Positions 32,901 to 45,420 of a stretch of 64,000 nucleotides of DNA are shown one piece after another. Source of the DNA: Armigeres subalbatus (Eukaryota; Arthropoda; Insecta; Diptera; Culicidae); NCBI RefSeq assembly GCF_024139115.2, contig NC_085140.1, positions 291,677,293 to 291,741,292 of the forward strand. The letters are read 5' to 3'. Both the position numbers and the translations under genes were made by a program. The stretch's first letter is position 1. Each line of letters begins with the position of its first letter. The notes beneath the pieces were generated by a model that was given only the letters and a program-made list of their open reading frames with translations, had not been told where the DNA came from and searched no databases.

Positions 32901-35900
32901 GTCCTTTGCTGCCTCTGTGAATTCCAGGAGGGTGTTTTTCCAAAAATTGAACTTTTCAATAGTTCGAGCAAAGACGATTTCAGTGGAAAATATGAGGAAA
33001 ATTAGCAAATATTCAAACACTTTTTCTCAAAACCCTGGCCTAGCCAAACATATGACACCCGTAGACACCATCATTGGAGTGTCCTCTGCTGCCTCTGTGA
33101 ATTCCAGGAGGGTGTTTTTCCAAAAATTGAACTTTTCAATAGTTCGAGCAAAGACGATTTCAGTGGAAATCATGAGGAAAAATAGCAAAAATTTAAACAC
33201 TTTTTTCTCAAAACTCCTGGCCTAGCCAAACATACGACACCCGTAGGCACCATCATTGGAGTGTCCTTTGCTGCCTCTGTGAATTCCAGGAGGGTGTTTT
33301 TCCAAAAATTGAACTTTTCAATAGTTCGAGCAAAGACGATTTCAGTGGAAAATATGAGGAAAATTGGCAAATATTCAAACACTTTTTTCTCAAATCTCCT
33401 GGCCTAGCCAAACATACGACACCCGTAGGCACCATCATTGGGGTGTCCTTTGCTGCCTCTGTGAATTCCAGGAGGGTGTTTTTCCAAAAATTGAACTTTT
33501 CAATAGTTCGAGCAAAGACGATTTCAGTGGAAAATATGAGGAAAATTAGCAAATATTCAAACACTTTTTTCTCAAAACCCCTGGCCTAGCCAAACATATG
33601 ACACCCGTAGGCACCATCATTGGGGTGTCCTTTGCTGCCTCTGTGAATTCCAGGAGGGTGTTTTTCCAAAATTTGAACTTTTCAATAGTTCGAGCAAAGA
33701 CGATTTCAGTGGAAAATATGAGGAAAATTAGCAAATATTCAAACACTTTTTTCTCAAAACCCCTGGCCTAGCCAAACATATGACACCCGTAGGCACCATC
33801 ATTGGAGTGTCCTTTGCTGCCTCTGTGAATTCCAGGAGGGTGTTTTTCCAAAAATTGAACTTTTCAATAGTTCGAGCAAAGACGATTTCAGTGGAAAATA
33901 TGAGGAAAATTAGCAAATATTCAAACACTTTTTTCTCAAAACTCCTGGCCTAGCCAAACATATGACACCCGTAGGCACCATCATTGGGGTGTCCTTTGCT
34001 GCCTCTGTGAATTCCAGGAGGGTGTTTTTCCATAAATTGGACTGTTCAATACTCCGAGCAAAGACGATGTCAGTGGAAAAGATGAGGAAAATTAGCAAAA
34101 ATTCAAACACTTTTTCTCAAAACCCTGGCCTAGCCAAACATATGACACCCGTAGGCACCATCATTGGAGTGTCCTTTGCTGCCTCTGTGAATTCCAGGAG
34201 GGTGTTTTTCCAAAAATTGAACTTTTCAATAGTTCGACCAAAGACGATTTCAGTGGAAAATATGAGGAAAATTAGCAAATATTCAAACACTTTTTTCTCA
34301 AAACTCCTGGCCTAGCCAAACATATGACACCCGTAGGCACCATCATTGGGGTGTCCTTTGCTGCCTCTGTGAATTCCAGGAGGGTGTTTTTCCAAAAATT
34401 GAACTTTTCAATAGTTCGAGCAAAGACGATTTCGATGGAAAATATGAGGAAAATTAGCAAATATTCAAACACTTTTTTCTCAAAACTCCTGGCCTAGCCA
34501 AACATATGACACCCGTAGGCACCATCATTGGGGTATCCTTTGCTGCCTCTGTGAATTCTAGGAGGGTGTTTTTCCAAAAATTGAACTTTTCAATAGTTCG
34601 AGCAAAGACGATTTCAGTGGAAAATATGAGGAAAATTAGCAAAAATTTAAACACTTTTTTCTCAAAACTCCTGGCCTAGCCAAACATATGACACCCGTAG
34701 ACACCATCATTGGAGTGTCCTCTGCTGCCTCTGTGAATTCCAGGAGGGTGTTTTTTCCAAAAATTGAACTTTTCAATAGTTCGAGCGAAGACGATTTCAG
34801 TGGAAAATATGAGGAAAATTAGCAAATATTCAAACACTTTTTTCTCAAAACTCCTGGCCTGGCCAAACATATGACACCCGTAGGCACCATCATTGGGGTG
34901 TCCTTTGCTGCCTCTGTGAATTCCAGGAGGGTGTTTTTCCAAAAATTGAACTTTTCAATAGTTCGAGCAAAGACGATTTCGATGGAAAATATGAGGAAAA
35001 TTAGCAAATATTCAAACACTTTTTTCTCAAAACTCCTGGCCTAGCCAAACATATGACACCCGTAGGCACCATCATTGGGGTATCCTTTGCTGCCTCTGTG
35101 AATTCTAGGAGGGTGTTTTTCCAAAAATTGAACTTTTCAATAGTTCGAGCAAAGACGATTTCAGTGGAAAATATGAGGAAAATTAGCAAATATTCAAACA
35201 CTTTTTTCTCAAAACTCCTGGCCTAGCCAAACATATGACACCCGTAGGCACCATCATTGGGGTATCCTTTGCTGCCTCTGTGAATTCTAGGAGGGTGTTT
35301 TTCCAAAAATTGAACTTTTCAATAGTTCGAGCAAAGACGATTTCAGTGGAAAATATGAGGAAAATTAGCAAATATTCAAACACTTTTTTCTCAAAACCCC
35401 TGGCCTAGCCAAACATATGACACCCGTAGGCACCATCATTGGAGTGTCCTTTGCTGCCTCTGTGAATTCCAGGAGGGTGTTTTTCCAAAAATTGAACTTT
35501 TCAATAGTTCGAGCAAAGACGATTTCAGTGGAAAATATGAGGAAAATTAGCAAATATTCAAACACTTTTTTCTCAAAACCCCTGGCCTAGCCAAACATAT
35601 GACACCCGTAGGCACCATCATTGGAGTGTCCTTTGCTGCCTCTGTGAATTCCAGGGGAGAGCACTCCCAAAAATTGAACTCTCCAACAGTTCGCGCAAAG
35701 ACGATTTCCGTCGAAAATATGAGGAAAATCAGCAAAAATTCTAACACTTTTTCCTCAAAACTCTTGGCCTAGCCAAACATATGACACCCGTAGGCACCAT
35801 CATTGGGGTGTCCTTTGCTGCCTCTGTAAATTCCAGGAGGGTGTTTTTCCAAAATTGAACTTTTCAATAGTTCGAGCAAAGACGATTTCAGTGGAAAATA

Positions 35901-38900
35901 TGAGGAAAATTAGCAAATATTCAAACACTTTTTCTCAAAACTCCTGGCCTAGCCAAACATATGACACCCGTAGGCACCATCATTGGGGTGTCCTTTGTTG
36001 CCTCTGTGAATTCCAGGAGGGTGTTTTTCCAAAAGTTGGACAGTTCAATGGTTCGGGCAAAGACGATTTCAGTGGAAAATATGAGGAAAATTAGCAAATA
36101 TTCAAACACTTTTTTCTCAAAACTCCTGGCCTAGCCAAACATATGACACCCGTAGGCACCATCATTGGGGTGTCCTTTGCTGCCTCTGTGAATTCCAGGA
36201 GGGTGTTTTTCCAAAAATTGAACTTTTCAATAGTTCGAGCAAAGACGATTTCAGTGGAAAATATGAGGAAAATTAGCAAATATTCAAACACTTTTTTCTC
36301 AAAACTCCTGGCCTAGCCAAACATATGACACCCGTAGGCACCATCATTGGGGTGTCCTTTGTTGCCTCTGTGAATTCCAGGAGGGTGTTTTTCCAAAAAT
36401 TGAACTTTTCAATAGTTCGAGCAAAGACGATTTCAGTGGAAAATATGAGGAAAATTAGCAAATATTCAAACACTTTTTTCTCAAAACTCCTGGCCTAGCC
36501 AAACATATGACACCCGTAGGCACCATCATTGGGGTGTCCTTTGCTGCCTCTGTGAATTCTAGCAGGGTGTTTTCCAAAAATTGAACTTTTCAATAGTTCG
36601 AGCAAAGACGATTTCAGTGGAAAATATGAGGAAAATTAGCAAATATTCAAACACTTTTTTCTCAAAACCCCTGGCCTAGCCAAACATATGACACCCGTAG
36701 GCACCATCATTGGGGTGTCCTTTGTTGCCTCTGTGAATTCCAGGAGGGTGTTTTTCCAAAAATTGAACTTTTCAATAGTTCGAGCAAAGACGATTTCAGT
36801 GGAAAATATGAGGAAAATTAGCAAATATTCAAACACTTTTTTCTCAAAACTCCTGGCCTAGCCAAACATATGACACCCGTAGGCACCATCATTGGGGTGT
36901 CCTTTGTTGCCTCTGTGAATTCTAGGAGGGTGTTTTTCCAAAAATTGAACTTTTCAATAGTTCGAGCAAAGACGATTTCAGTGGAAAATATGAGGAAAAT
37001 TAGCAAATATTCAAACACTTTTTTCTCAAAACTCCTGGCCTAGCCAAACATATGACACCCGTAGGCACCATCATTGGGGTGTCCTTTGTTGCCTCTGTGA
37101 ATTCCAGGAGGGTGTTTTTCCAAAAATTGAACTTTTCAATAGTTCGAGCAAAGACGATTTCAGTGGAAAATATGAGGAAAATTAGCAAATATTCAAACAC
37201 TTCTTTCTCAAAACTCCTGGCCTAGCCAAACATATGACACCCGTAGGCACCATCATTGGGGTGTCCTTTGCTGCCTCTGTGAATTCTAGGAGGGTGTTTT
37301 TCCAAAAATTGAACTTTTCAATAGTTCGAGCAAAGACGATTTCAGTGGAAAATATGAGGAAAATTAGCAAATATTCAAACACTTTTTTCTCAAAACTCCT
37401 GGCCTAGCCAAACATATGACACCCGTAGGCACCATCATTGGGGTGTCCTTTGCTGCCTCTGTGAATTCCAGGAGGGTGTTTTTTTAAAAATTGAACTTTT
37501 CAATAGTTCGAGCAAAGACGATTTCGATGGAAAATATGAGGAAAATTAGCAAATATTCAAACACTTTTTTCTCAAAACTCCTGGCCTAGCCAAACATATG
37601 ACACCCGTAGGCACCATCATTGGGGTGTCCTTTGCTGCCTCTGTGAATTCCAGGAGGGTGTTTTTCCAAAAATTGAACTTTTCAATAGTTCGAGCAAAGA
37701 CGATTTCGATGGAAAATATGAGGAAAATTAGCAAATATTCAAACACTTTTTTCTCAAAACTCCTGGCCTAGCCAAACATATGACACCCGTAGGCACCATC
37801 ATTGGGGTGTCCTTTGCTGCCTCTGTGAATTCTAGGAGGGTGTTTTTCCAAAAATTGAACTTTTCAATAGTTCGAGCAAAGACGATTTCAGTGGAAAATA
37901 TGAGGAAAATTAGCAAATATTCAAACACTTTTTTCTCAAAACTCCTGGCCTAGCCAAACATATGACACCCGTAGGCACCATCATTGGGGTGTCCTTTGTT
38001 GCCTCTGTGAATTCCAGGAGGGTGTTTTTCCAAAGATTGAACTTTTCAATAGTTCGAGCAAAGACGATTTCAGTGGAAAATATGAGGAAAATTAGCAAAT
38101 ATTCAAACACTTTTTTCTCAAAACTCCTGGCCTAGCCAAACATATGACACCCGTAGGCACCATCATTGGGGTGTCCTTTGCTGCCTCTGTGAATTCCAGG
38201 AGGGTGTTTTTCCAAAAATTGAACTTTTCAATAGTTCGAGCAAAGACGATTTCAGTGGAAAATATGAGGAAAATTAGCAAATATTCAAACACTTTTTTCT
38301 CAAAACTCCTGGCCTAGCCAAACATATGACACCCGTAGGCACCATCATTGGGGTGTCCTTTGCTGCCTCTGTGAATTCCAGGAGGGTGTTTTTCCAAAAA
38401 TTGAACTTTTCAATAGTTCGAGCAAAGACGATTTCAGTGGAAAATATGAGGAAAATTAGCAAATATTCAAACACTTTTTCTCAAAACTCCTGGCCTAGCC
38501 AAACATATATGACACCCGTAGGCACCATCATTGGGGTGTCCTTTGCTGCCTCTGTGAATTCCAGGAGGGTGTTTTTCCAAAAATTGAACTTTTCAATAGT
38601 TCGAGCAAAGACGATTTCAGTGGAAAATATGAGGAAAATTAGCAAATATTCAAACACTTTTTTCTCAAAACCCCTGGCCTAGCCAAACATATGACACCCG
38701 TGGGCACCATCATTGGGGTGTCCTCTGCTGCCTCTGTGAATTCCAGGAGGGTGTTTTTCCAAAAATTGAACTTTTCAATAGTTCGAGCGAAGACGATTTC
38801 AGTGGAAAATTCGAGGAAAATTAGCAAATATTCAAACACTTTTTTCTCAAAACTCCTGGCCTGGCCAAACATATGACACCCGTAGGCACCATCATTGGGG

Positions 38901-40412
38901 TGTCCTTTGCTGCCTCTGTGAATTCCAGGAGGGTGTTTTTCCAAAAATTGAACTTTCCAATAGTTCGAGCAAAGACGATTTCAGTGGAAAATATGAGGAA
39001 AATTAGCAAATATTCAAACACTTTTTTCTCAAAACTCCTGGCCTAGCCAAACATATGACACCCGTAGGCACCATCATTGGGGTGTCCTTTGTTGCCTCTG
39101 TGAATTCCAGAACGGTGGTTCGCCGAAAATTGAACTTTTCAATAGTTCGAGCAAAGACGATTTCAGTGGAAAATATGAGGAAAATTAGCAAATATTCAAA
39201 CACTTTTTTCTCAAAACCCCTGGCCTAGCCAAACATATGACACCCGTAGGCACCATCATTGGAGTGTCCTTTGCTGCCTCTGTGAATTCCAAGAGGGTGT
39301 TTTTCCAAAAATTGAACTTTTCAATAGTTCGAGCAAAGACGATTTCAGTGGAAAATATGAGGAAAATTAGCAAATATTCAAACACTTTTTTCTCAAAACT
39401 CCTGGCCTAGCCAAACATATGACACCCGTAGGCACCATCATTGGGGTGTCCTTTGCTGCCTCTGTGAATTCCAGGAGGGTGTTTTTCCAGAAATTGAACT
39501 TTTCAATAGTTCGAGCAAAGACGATTTCGATGGAAAATATGAGGAAAATTAGCAAATATTCAAACACTTTTTTCTCAAAACTCCTGGCCTAGCCAAACAT
39601 ATGACACCCGTAGGCACCATCATTGGGGTATCCTTTGCTGCCTCTGTGAATTCTAGGAGGGTGTTTTTCCAAAAATTGAACTTTTCAATAGTTCGAGCAA
39701 AGACGATTTCAGTGGAAAATATGAGGAAAATTAGCAAATATTCAAACACTTTTTTCTCAAAACCCCTGGCCTAGCCAAACATATGACACCCGTAGGCACT
39801 ATCATTGGGGTGTCCTTTGCTGCCTCTGTGAATTCTAGGAGGGTGTTTTTCCAAAAATTGAACTTTTCAATAGTTCGAGCAAAGACGATTTCGATGGAAA
39901 ATATGAGGAAAATTAGCAAATATTCAAACACTTTTTTCTCAAAACTCCTGGCCTAGCCAAACATATGACACCCGTAGGCACCATCATTGGGGTATCCTTT
40001 GCTGCCTCTGTGAATTCTAGGAGGGTGTTTTTCCAAAAATTGAACTTTTCAATAGTTCGAGCAAAGACGATTTCGATGGAAAATATGAGGAAAATTAGCA
40101 AATATTCAAACACTTTTTTCTCAAAACTCCTGGCCTAGCCAAACATATGACACCCGTAGGCACCATCATTGGGGTATCCTTTGCTGCCTCTGTGAATTCT
40201 AGGAGGGTGTTTTTCCAAAAATTGAACTTTTCAATAGTTCGAGCAAAGACGATTTCGATGGAAAATATGAGGAAAATTAGCAAATATTCAAACACTTTTT
40301 TCTCAAAACTCCTGGCCTAGCCAAACATATGACACCCGTAGGCACCATCATTGGGGTGTCCTTTGCTGCCTCTGTGAATTCCAGGAGGGTGTTTTTCCAA
40401 AAAATTAGCTTT
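29935..40412 (-). repeat. 182-bp satellite array, left arm (about 57 copies)
   Basis: Tandem 182-bp units of very high mutual identity. On the minus strand each unit reads from a TTTTGAGAAAAAAGTGTTTG word through TTTCCACTGAAATCG, CTTTGCTCGAACTATTG and GGAATTCACAGAGGCAGC to GGTGTCATATGTTTGGC. Variant units (CGATGG against CAGTGG; GGGGTATCC, GGAGTGTCC and GGGGTGTCC) are clustered, showing local homogenisation. A shortened unit lies near 32550. Strand is given as that of the repeated 66-codon open frame. Confidence 0.97.
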
Positions 40413-40630
40413 TCAACAGTTTATAAGGTCAGTGCAAAATTCGATACATTGAGTTTGTCTGAAACCGCAGAATAGAAAAAATTTGCTAGCGCAATTCAGC
40501 GGCACGATGTAGCAACACTTAATGAACATCAAATTGCATAAATTGAGGCCCAAATGTAAATGGCTTTTCACGTTTTAGCACGCTTTTCCGAATTTTCCAT
40601 CATGATTCTTGTTTCGATTGCGAAATGCAT
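40413..40630. repeat. Inner inverted repeat, left
   Basis: The reverse complement matches 48407-48625 over about 220 bases (for example GAAACCGCAGAATAGAAAAA and GAACATCAAATTGCATA). It includes ATTCAGCGGCAC at 40494-40505. Confidence 0.85.
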
Positions 40631-40676
40631 GAGAAGTGCATGATATGATCTGTTTGTGAGATTTAATGTTATTATA

Positions 40677-40839
40677 AATTCAGTAGAAAACCGAATTATA
40701 GCCGCTATCAAAATTGGATTTTTCTCACAATCCGTACGTTAAACCTTATTTCGCACTACTTCCGAAGTTAGGTTTAACTTATGGATTGTGAGAAAAATCC
40801 AACTTCGTTAGCGGTTATAATTCGGTTTTGCACTGAATT
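40677..40839. mobile_element. 163-bp palindromic MITE in the core
   Basis: Ends AATTCAGT...ACTGAATT. The arms of about 75 bases include ACCGAATTATA and GGATTTTTCTCACAATCC on both sides. No target duplication was recognised. Confidence 0.75.
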
Positions 40840-40916
40840 GATAATATTTTAGTACATATCGATTGGGGTACTCTTTGATGCCTCCGTGTATCAGAAGGTT
40901 TTCTTCCGATGGTTCT

Positions 40917-41290
40917 TTACTAGGTCGGCAACGGAATATTCACCCCGTCGTATTTTTCTAAACCTTCCAATGCCATTGAGAGCTGGTAAAGCACAACTTT
41001 ATTTGAATCCATCTGCTGATTCAGCCGTCCCCTGTGAAGCCAGTCGATAGATTTATCAAATATGAAGACCTGGAGTTTAGTTGCTGGAGAGAAAGTGATC
41101 AAATCAACAATAAAATAGGACGGAAGGATCGACGACATAAAAGAGCCGATGGATGATCCTAGTGCGACGTTTTCCTATAATTCTGCCGACGGGCAACGAT
41201 CCGGTTCAAGCATAAAGCGCGCCGTAGTATTACGGAAGATCTCCTCTATGAATAACACCGGAGGCGAACGCACTTCTCTATAAGAGCAGA
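40917..41290 (-). pseudogene. Unidentified protein fragment in the core of the giant element
   Basis: On the minus strand, about 120 codons are open apart from one TAG near 41175. Sequence landmarks are REVRSPPVLFIEEIFRN, then SSILPSYFIVDLITFSP, KLQVFIFDKSIDWLHRGRLN and EKYDGVNIPLPT, ending in a stop at 40920. Composition looks like real protein, and nothing like it occurs elsewhere in the window. I do not recognise the family. It may be a captured host fragment or part of a transposon gene. Confidence 0.4.
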
Positions 41291-41559
41291 TAAGTGAAAT
41301 TTTCAATTTATTTTTTCATTTAATTTCTTTGGGAATGATAGAAATAGACAATTTCTAACCCCTACGCTATTTTCTTAGTTCTGTTCAGTGGCGCCGGGAG
41401 TGGGTAAGACAAGTAGGACATGTCCTACGCACGAATTTTCCTGGGTGGGACTGGGACAGTCAAGGCATTGTGTTACCCATTATTCTGGTGAGAGCATATC
41501 ATTCAGGTAATTTTTTTGCAATACTGTCTGATATGTCTGATTACTAGTTCTACAAAAAT

Positions 41560-41905
41560 ATAATCAAATTTTGGGTATAAGCCAATAGATAAATTCAAAA
41601 TTTCGACAAATAAAACAAAAATTCCATAAACAAATAAGAATTTTCCACAAAACAAAAATAAATAAGCACTTTGAAAAGCAAAAATTTGCAATTATAAAAG
41701 AAGAATTTTCCATAAAGAAATACAAATTTTCCACGAAAAAAAAACAAAATTTCCATAAATAAAGCAATATTAGCAATAAAAAATTACAAAATTTTCCACC
41801 AAATAAATATATTTTTACAATAAAAATATAAAAATTTTCCACAAAATGATCAATAAAGAGCAATAAAAAAATAAGAAAATTTCCATAAAGAAAATAAAAC
41901 CCAGA
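41560..41905. repeat. AT-rich AAATTTTCCA(C/T)AAA minisatellite
   Basis: About 18 imperfect copies of a 17-22-base word built on AAATTTTCCACAAAATAAA. The minus-strand frames across it are low-complexity Phe/Leu/Tyr artefacts. Confidence 0.8.
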
Positions 41906-41959
41906 CTAATCCACCTAGCGGTGATGGTGCCTTTCTCGTTTTTTTCGAGTGAGTAATTT

Positions 41960-42395
41960 CTACGCACTTTTGGTTAAAAAAAGTATTTTGGCCATAGCTT
42001 CTGAACCCATAGTCCGATCCGGCCAATTTTCAACAGGAAACAATGGGGCCGGATTCTGCATCGAATGTAACTTGCGAGCAAATCGGCTAAGGGTAAGTCC
42101 CTAAAAATGAGTGAGATTTTTTTGTAAAAAAATGTATTTTGGCCATAACTTCGAATCCCATAGTCCGATTCCACCAATTTTCAATGCGAAATAATGGGAC
42201 AAGATTCCGCGTCGAATGCAACTTGTTGCGTGAACTTGCGAGCAAATTCATTAAAGATAAGTGCCTAACAAATTAGTGAGAATTTTGTATGTGTTTCTTA
42301 TGTAAAAAAAACGAATTTTGGCCATAATTTCGAAATTTATAGTCCGATCTGTCCAATTTTCAATACGAAACAATTGGACAAGATTCTACATCGCC
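41960..42395. repeat. Three tandem copies of a ~150-170-bp repeat
   Basis: Each copy contains ATTTTGGCCATAACTTCGAA, then ATAGTCCGAT, CCAATTTTCAATA, GAAACAAT and GGACAAGATTC. The copies start near 41983, 42131 and 42315. The central ones are followed by CTTGCGAGCAAAT. Confidence 0.8.
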
Positions 42396-42900
42396 CGCCA
42401 GCTAAGGGTTTTGTACTTAGCTGGTAGTGCAGCCTGGGCACTGTTGTCCTTGTGACATCAGATAGAGTGAGAGGGTGCGACCAAGGGGATCATCGTCCCT
42501 AACCGCTAATCCCAAGGCGTTAAGCGACCCGTGCCGAGGGGATGCATGGCCAGGGGGGTGAAATAATGAGCTAGGCCTTTAACGGAGCCTGTGGGGTTTA
42601 CCTGGGCACCCTCCACAGTAATTGTCCCTTACCGCGTCATGCTGGGCTGTGCCGTGGTGGACCTTTTTTCACGAGCAACTCGTGGGATCAAAACGGAAAA
42701 CCAAGTCAATTCTTCTTCAATTAGTGATTGTAGGTGACAACCCCTTCGCAAGAGGTGGGTTGTTCAGGTCTCCGCCTAGGAGGTCAGAGGCAATAGTCGG
42801 CAGCTCGGTGCGCAGCGCCAGCGTGGGTCACTTCACCTTCTCCCCGGCTTCCATATCTAGCGCTCTGATCATATCTGGGCGTAACTGCAAATAATGAATA
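42396..42900 (+). pseudogene. LINE 5' leader fragment
   Basis: CTTAGCTGGTAGTGCAGCC and then GGGCACTGTTGTCCTTGTGAC match the leader seen reversed near 8100-8150. The following GC-rich text (AACGGAGCCTGTGGGGTTTACC) is echoed near 24970. No ORF follows, so this is a promoter/leader remnant. Confidence 0.55.
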
Positions 42901-43689
42901 ATTCATATTATTCATCTTATCATTTGAGCATAATTAGTTATAGAAAACCCCCTGATAATAATAGAACAATACCTTCCAAAGCCGTAATTTCCCCTATGCA
43001 TTGACATTTGTGCTGCCAAAATGAGAAATGAGCCAAGGTGAGAGATAGGACGGGCATGGTTACAGTCATTTTGGAACTCTGTCGAGATAAATGTTGGAGT
43101 TGGAACAGTATTTTCATGCTGATTCAATGCTGATTGAATAATAGAAGTAACAGACTAACAGAACAAATTTAATAGCTAAGATTTTGATTGAATAAAGAAA
43201 ATTCAAGTAAAATAATAAACTGCCTGTAATATTTAGACAACATGAAAAAGACAATTGTTTAACTTGAGCAGGAGACATAGGATGCTTATGTTACCGAAGA
43301 ATTTCTAACAGCTCAGCTCAGCTCAGCAAATCATCAACTCTTTAAGATTTTTGTGGTTACATTGCGTTGCATTGCATTTTGAGTATTATTTTTAAAAGTG
43401 TGCCTTTGACCTCAAGCTTTCCCTTGAAGATGCATGGCATTTCTGGAAGGATTGTCAAGAGAAACCATTCGATATTGAGATAGCTGAGTACAACGTATCG
43501 TATGCCTGTAATAGCAGACATTTTGAAGGCATTTCTTTCTGCAGATTTATCTGGTAAAGTATTCAAGCGATGTTGCTGCTATTTCCCGAAAACTTTGAAT
43601 TTCCAATTATCTTGATAATCCGAAAAAAAATTCCATAATTCTTGAAATCCGAAAAAAGCTCGATAAACCCTGAAATTTCAAGGAGAGGT
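42901..43689. other. No gene seen
   Basis: AT-rich DNA with a short AGCTC tandem run at about 43311-43328. Minus-strand frames at 42912-43127 and 43357-43566 show no recognisable domain. Confidence 0.4.
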
Positions 43690-43916
43690 AACTAAAATGT
43701 AAGACAGGAACACCATCTTCGACAGCTTAGACAGTCGTACAGACTGAGCAATAATCACTTGGCATGAGACAACGGACAGGTTACATAACACCCAGGACCA
43801 GTGGAGAATTTTTCGATCACGAAAAGTTTCCTCTTTACCGGGGGAATCGAATCCATACTCACTAGCTCATGCGTCTAGACGATTGACGTCGCTAACCGCA
43901 CGGCCATGAAGCCCGC
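43690..43916 (-). mobile_element. tRNA-derived SINE (Feilai-like)
   Basis: On the minus strand a tRNA-like head shows an A-box-like TGGCCGTGCGG near 43910 and a B-box-like GGATTCGATTCCC near 43852. A tRNA-unrelated body follows with CAGTCTGTACGACTGTCTAAG. The arrangement and body resemble the Feilai family of Aedes. Ends are approximate. Confidence 0.7.
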
Positions 43917-44165
43917 AATACCTTGAAATTATTTCTAATGGCTATGCAAAACTCGAAAGTCTTATGTATCTAAAGCTCTTCAGTTTTTTACGACATTTCC
44001 AGATTTTTATGTCAGAGCTGTTCAAGTCGTCACTGGATGTATTGACAGCTATTTGGTAGGCCAACTTGCGGACAGTTGAACAACAATAACAATAACATTT
44101 TGTGTGTTTGACTGTAAGAATAGAAAAAAGTAGGCCCCCCTAGAATTATTCCTTAGTTACGCAAA

Positions 44166-44798
44166 TGCCGGCTACGCCGGTAGTGGTTATGGACGGCACT
44201 TGGCTTGTGGAGGCGACGATCCGCAAACGCGATGGGCTTTCGGCCTTCTAGGTGGCGACGGAACAGCTGGACGCCATCATCGACTTTGCGTCATCGAAGC
44301 ATAATATCAGTAAGGACCTCAAGAGGAGCTTGCTAAAACTTCGAAAGTCGGTGTTGGATGCCAAGCTGGAAAAGGCGGTCGGGACGGCCAAGTTCGAACC
44401 CGTGAAATCTGTGGAGTCAAGGTCTACCCAGACTGAGGCCCAAGAATTCGCGAATTTGGGCAAGGTCGAATCGACCGACACGGTGGTGCCAAAGTCTACC
44501 CAGACTGAGGCTCAAGTATTCGCGGGCACGTCGGGGGTGACTGCTCCAACGGAGCAGACACAAAAACGGGGGATACAGTCTCCAGGGGATCAGCTCCCTG
44601 GGGGCCGCTCCAAAACGCGGAGGGTTACTACCCCGAACAAGGGTAGAGGGGCTGGGAAGCTGAACCTCGGCCAGGTACCTCCAAACCCGGGGGAGGAAGG
44701 ACCTGGAAAGGTCCGTCCACCCAGGAAAGACGGTGGTAAGCGGTTACGGAAGGCTGAGAGCTCTCAGCTGCCCCAGACCGGGGGAGACTCCCCACGCT
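44166..44798 (+). pseudogene. R1-clade LINE ORF1 N-terminal fragment
   Basis: The frame starts MPATPVVVMDGTWLVEAT, has a TAG soon after, then continues VATEQLDAIIDFASSKHNIS and DLKRSLLKLRKSVL, the conserved N-terminal block of R1-type ORF1 (gag-like) proteins. A Pro/Gly/Arg-rich low-complexity region follows. The direct repeat STQTEAQ(E/V)FA occurs twice. No zinc knuckles follow, because the sequence switches abruptly to another LINE in reverse orientation near 44796. Confidence 0.75.
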
Positions 44799-45420
44799 CG
44801 CCAAGTTTTGCACCTGGTCTGCCCATCTCGCTCGCTGCGCTCCACGCCGTCTCGTACATCTTTTCAGGGTTGCTGTCCGGCATTCTTGCAACATGTCCTG
44901 CCCATCGTACCCTTCCGGCTTTAGCTACCTTCTGGATACTGGGTTCGCCGTAGAGCTGGGCGAGCTCGTGGTTCATTCTTCGTCGCCACACACCGTCTTC
45001 TTGCACACCGCCAAAGATGGTCCTAAGCACCCGTCTCTCGAATACACCGAGTGCTTGCAAGTCCTCCTCGAGCATTGTCCATGTCCCATGTCCGTATAGG
45101 AAAACCGGTCTTATTAGTGTCTTGTACATGGCACATTTGGTGCGGTGCCGAATCTTTTTTGACCGCAGTTTCTTCTGGAGCCCGTAGTAGGCCCGACTTC
45201 CACAAATGATGCGCCTTCGTATTTCACGACTAACATTGTTATCAGCCGTTAGCAAGGGTCCGAGATAGACGAATTCCTCGATCACCTCGAAGGTATCCCC
45301 GTCTATCGTAACACTGCTTCCCAGGCGGGCCTTGTCGCGCTCGGTTCCGCTCACAAGCATGTACTTTGTTTTTGGCGCATTCACCACCAGTCCAAATTTT
45401 ATTGCTTCACGTTGGGCGAT
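44796..45420 (-). pseudogene. C-terminal part of an RTE-like LINE ORF2
   Basis: Open over about 200 codons. It opens FGLVVNAPKTKYMLVSG just after the RT catalytic core, then EEFVYLGPLLTADNNVSREI, YKTLIRPVFLYG, FERRVLRTIFGG and GRVRWAGHVARMPDSNPEKM. It is the same family as 21230-24320 and supplies the part missing there. It is truncated at both ends; the 3' side joins the inverted R1 fragment directly. Confidence 0.85.

Noticed and set aside
30112..40295. Dozens of 66-codon minus-strand open frames called as genes
   Set aside because: They are the same frame in each 182-bp satellite unit, restarting in every unit, with no promoter or splice context. They are kept only as a repeat property.
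29935..40412. CRISPR-like array
   Set aside because: The units are contiguous and near identical, with no unique spacers, and the genome is eukaryotic.
43840..43916. A functional tRNA gene
   Set aside because: A- and B-box-like words are present, but the sequence continues into a SINE body and lacks a good cloverleaf, so it is called a tRNA-derived SINE.
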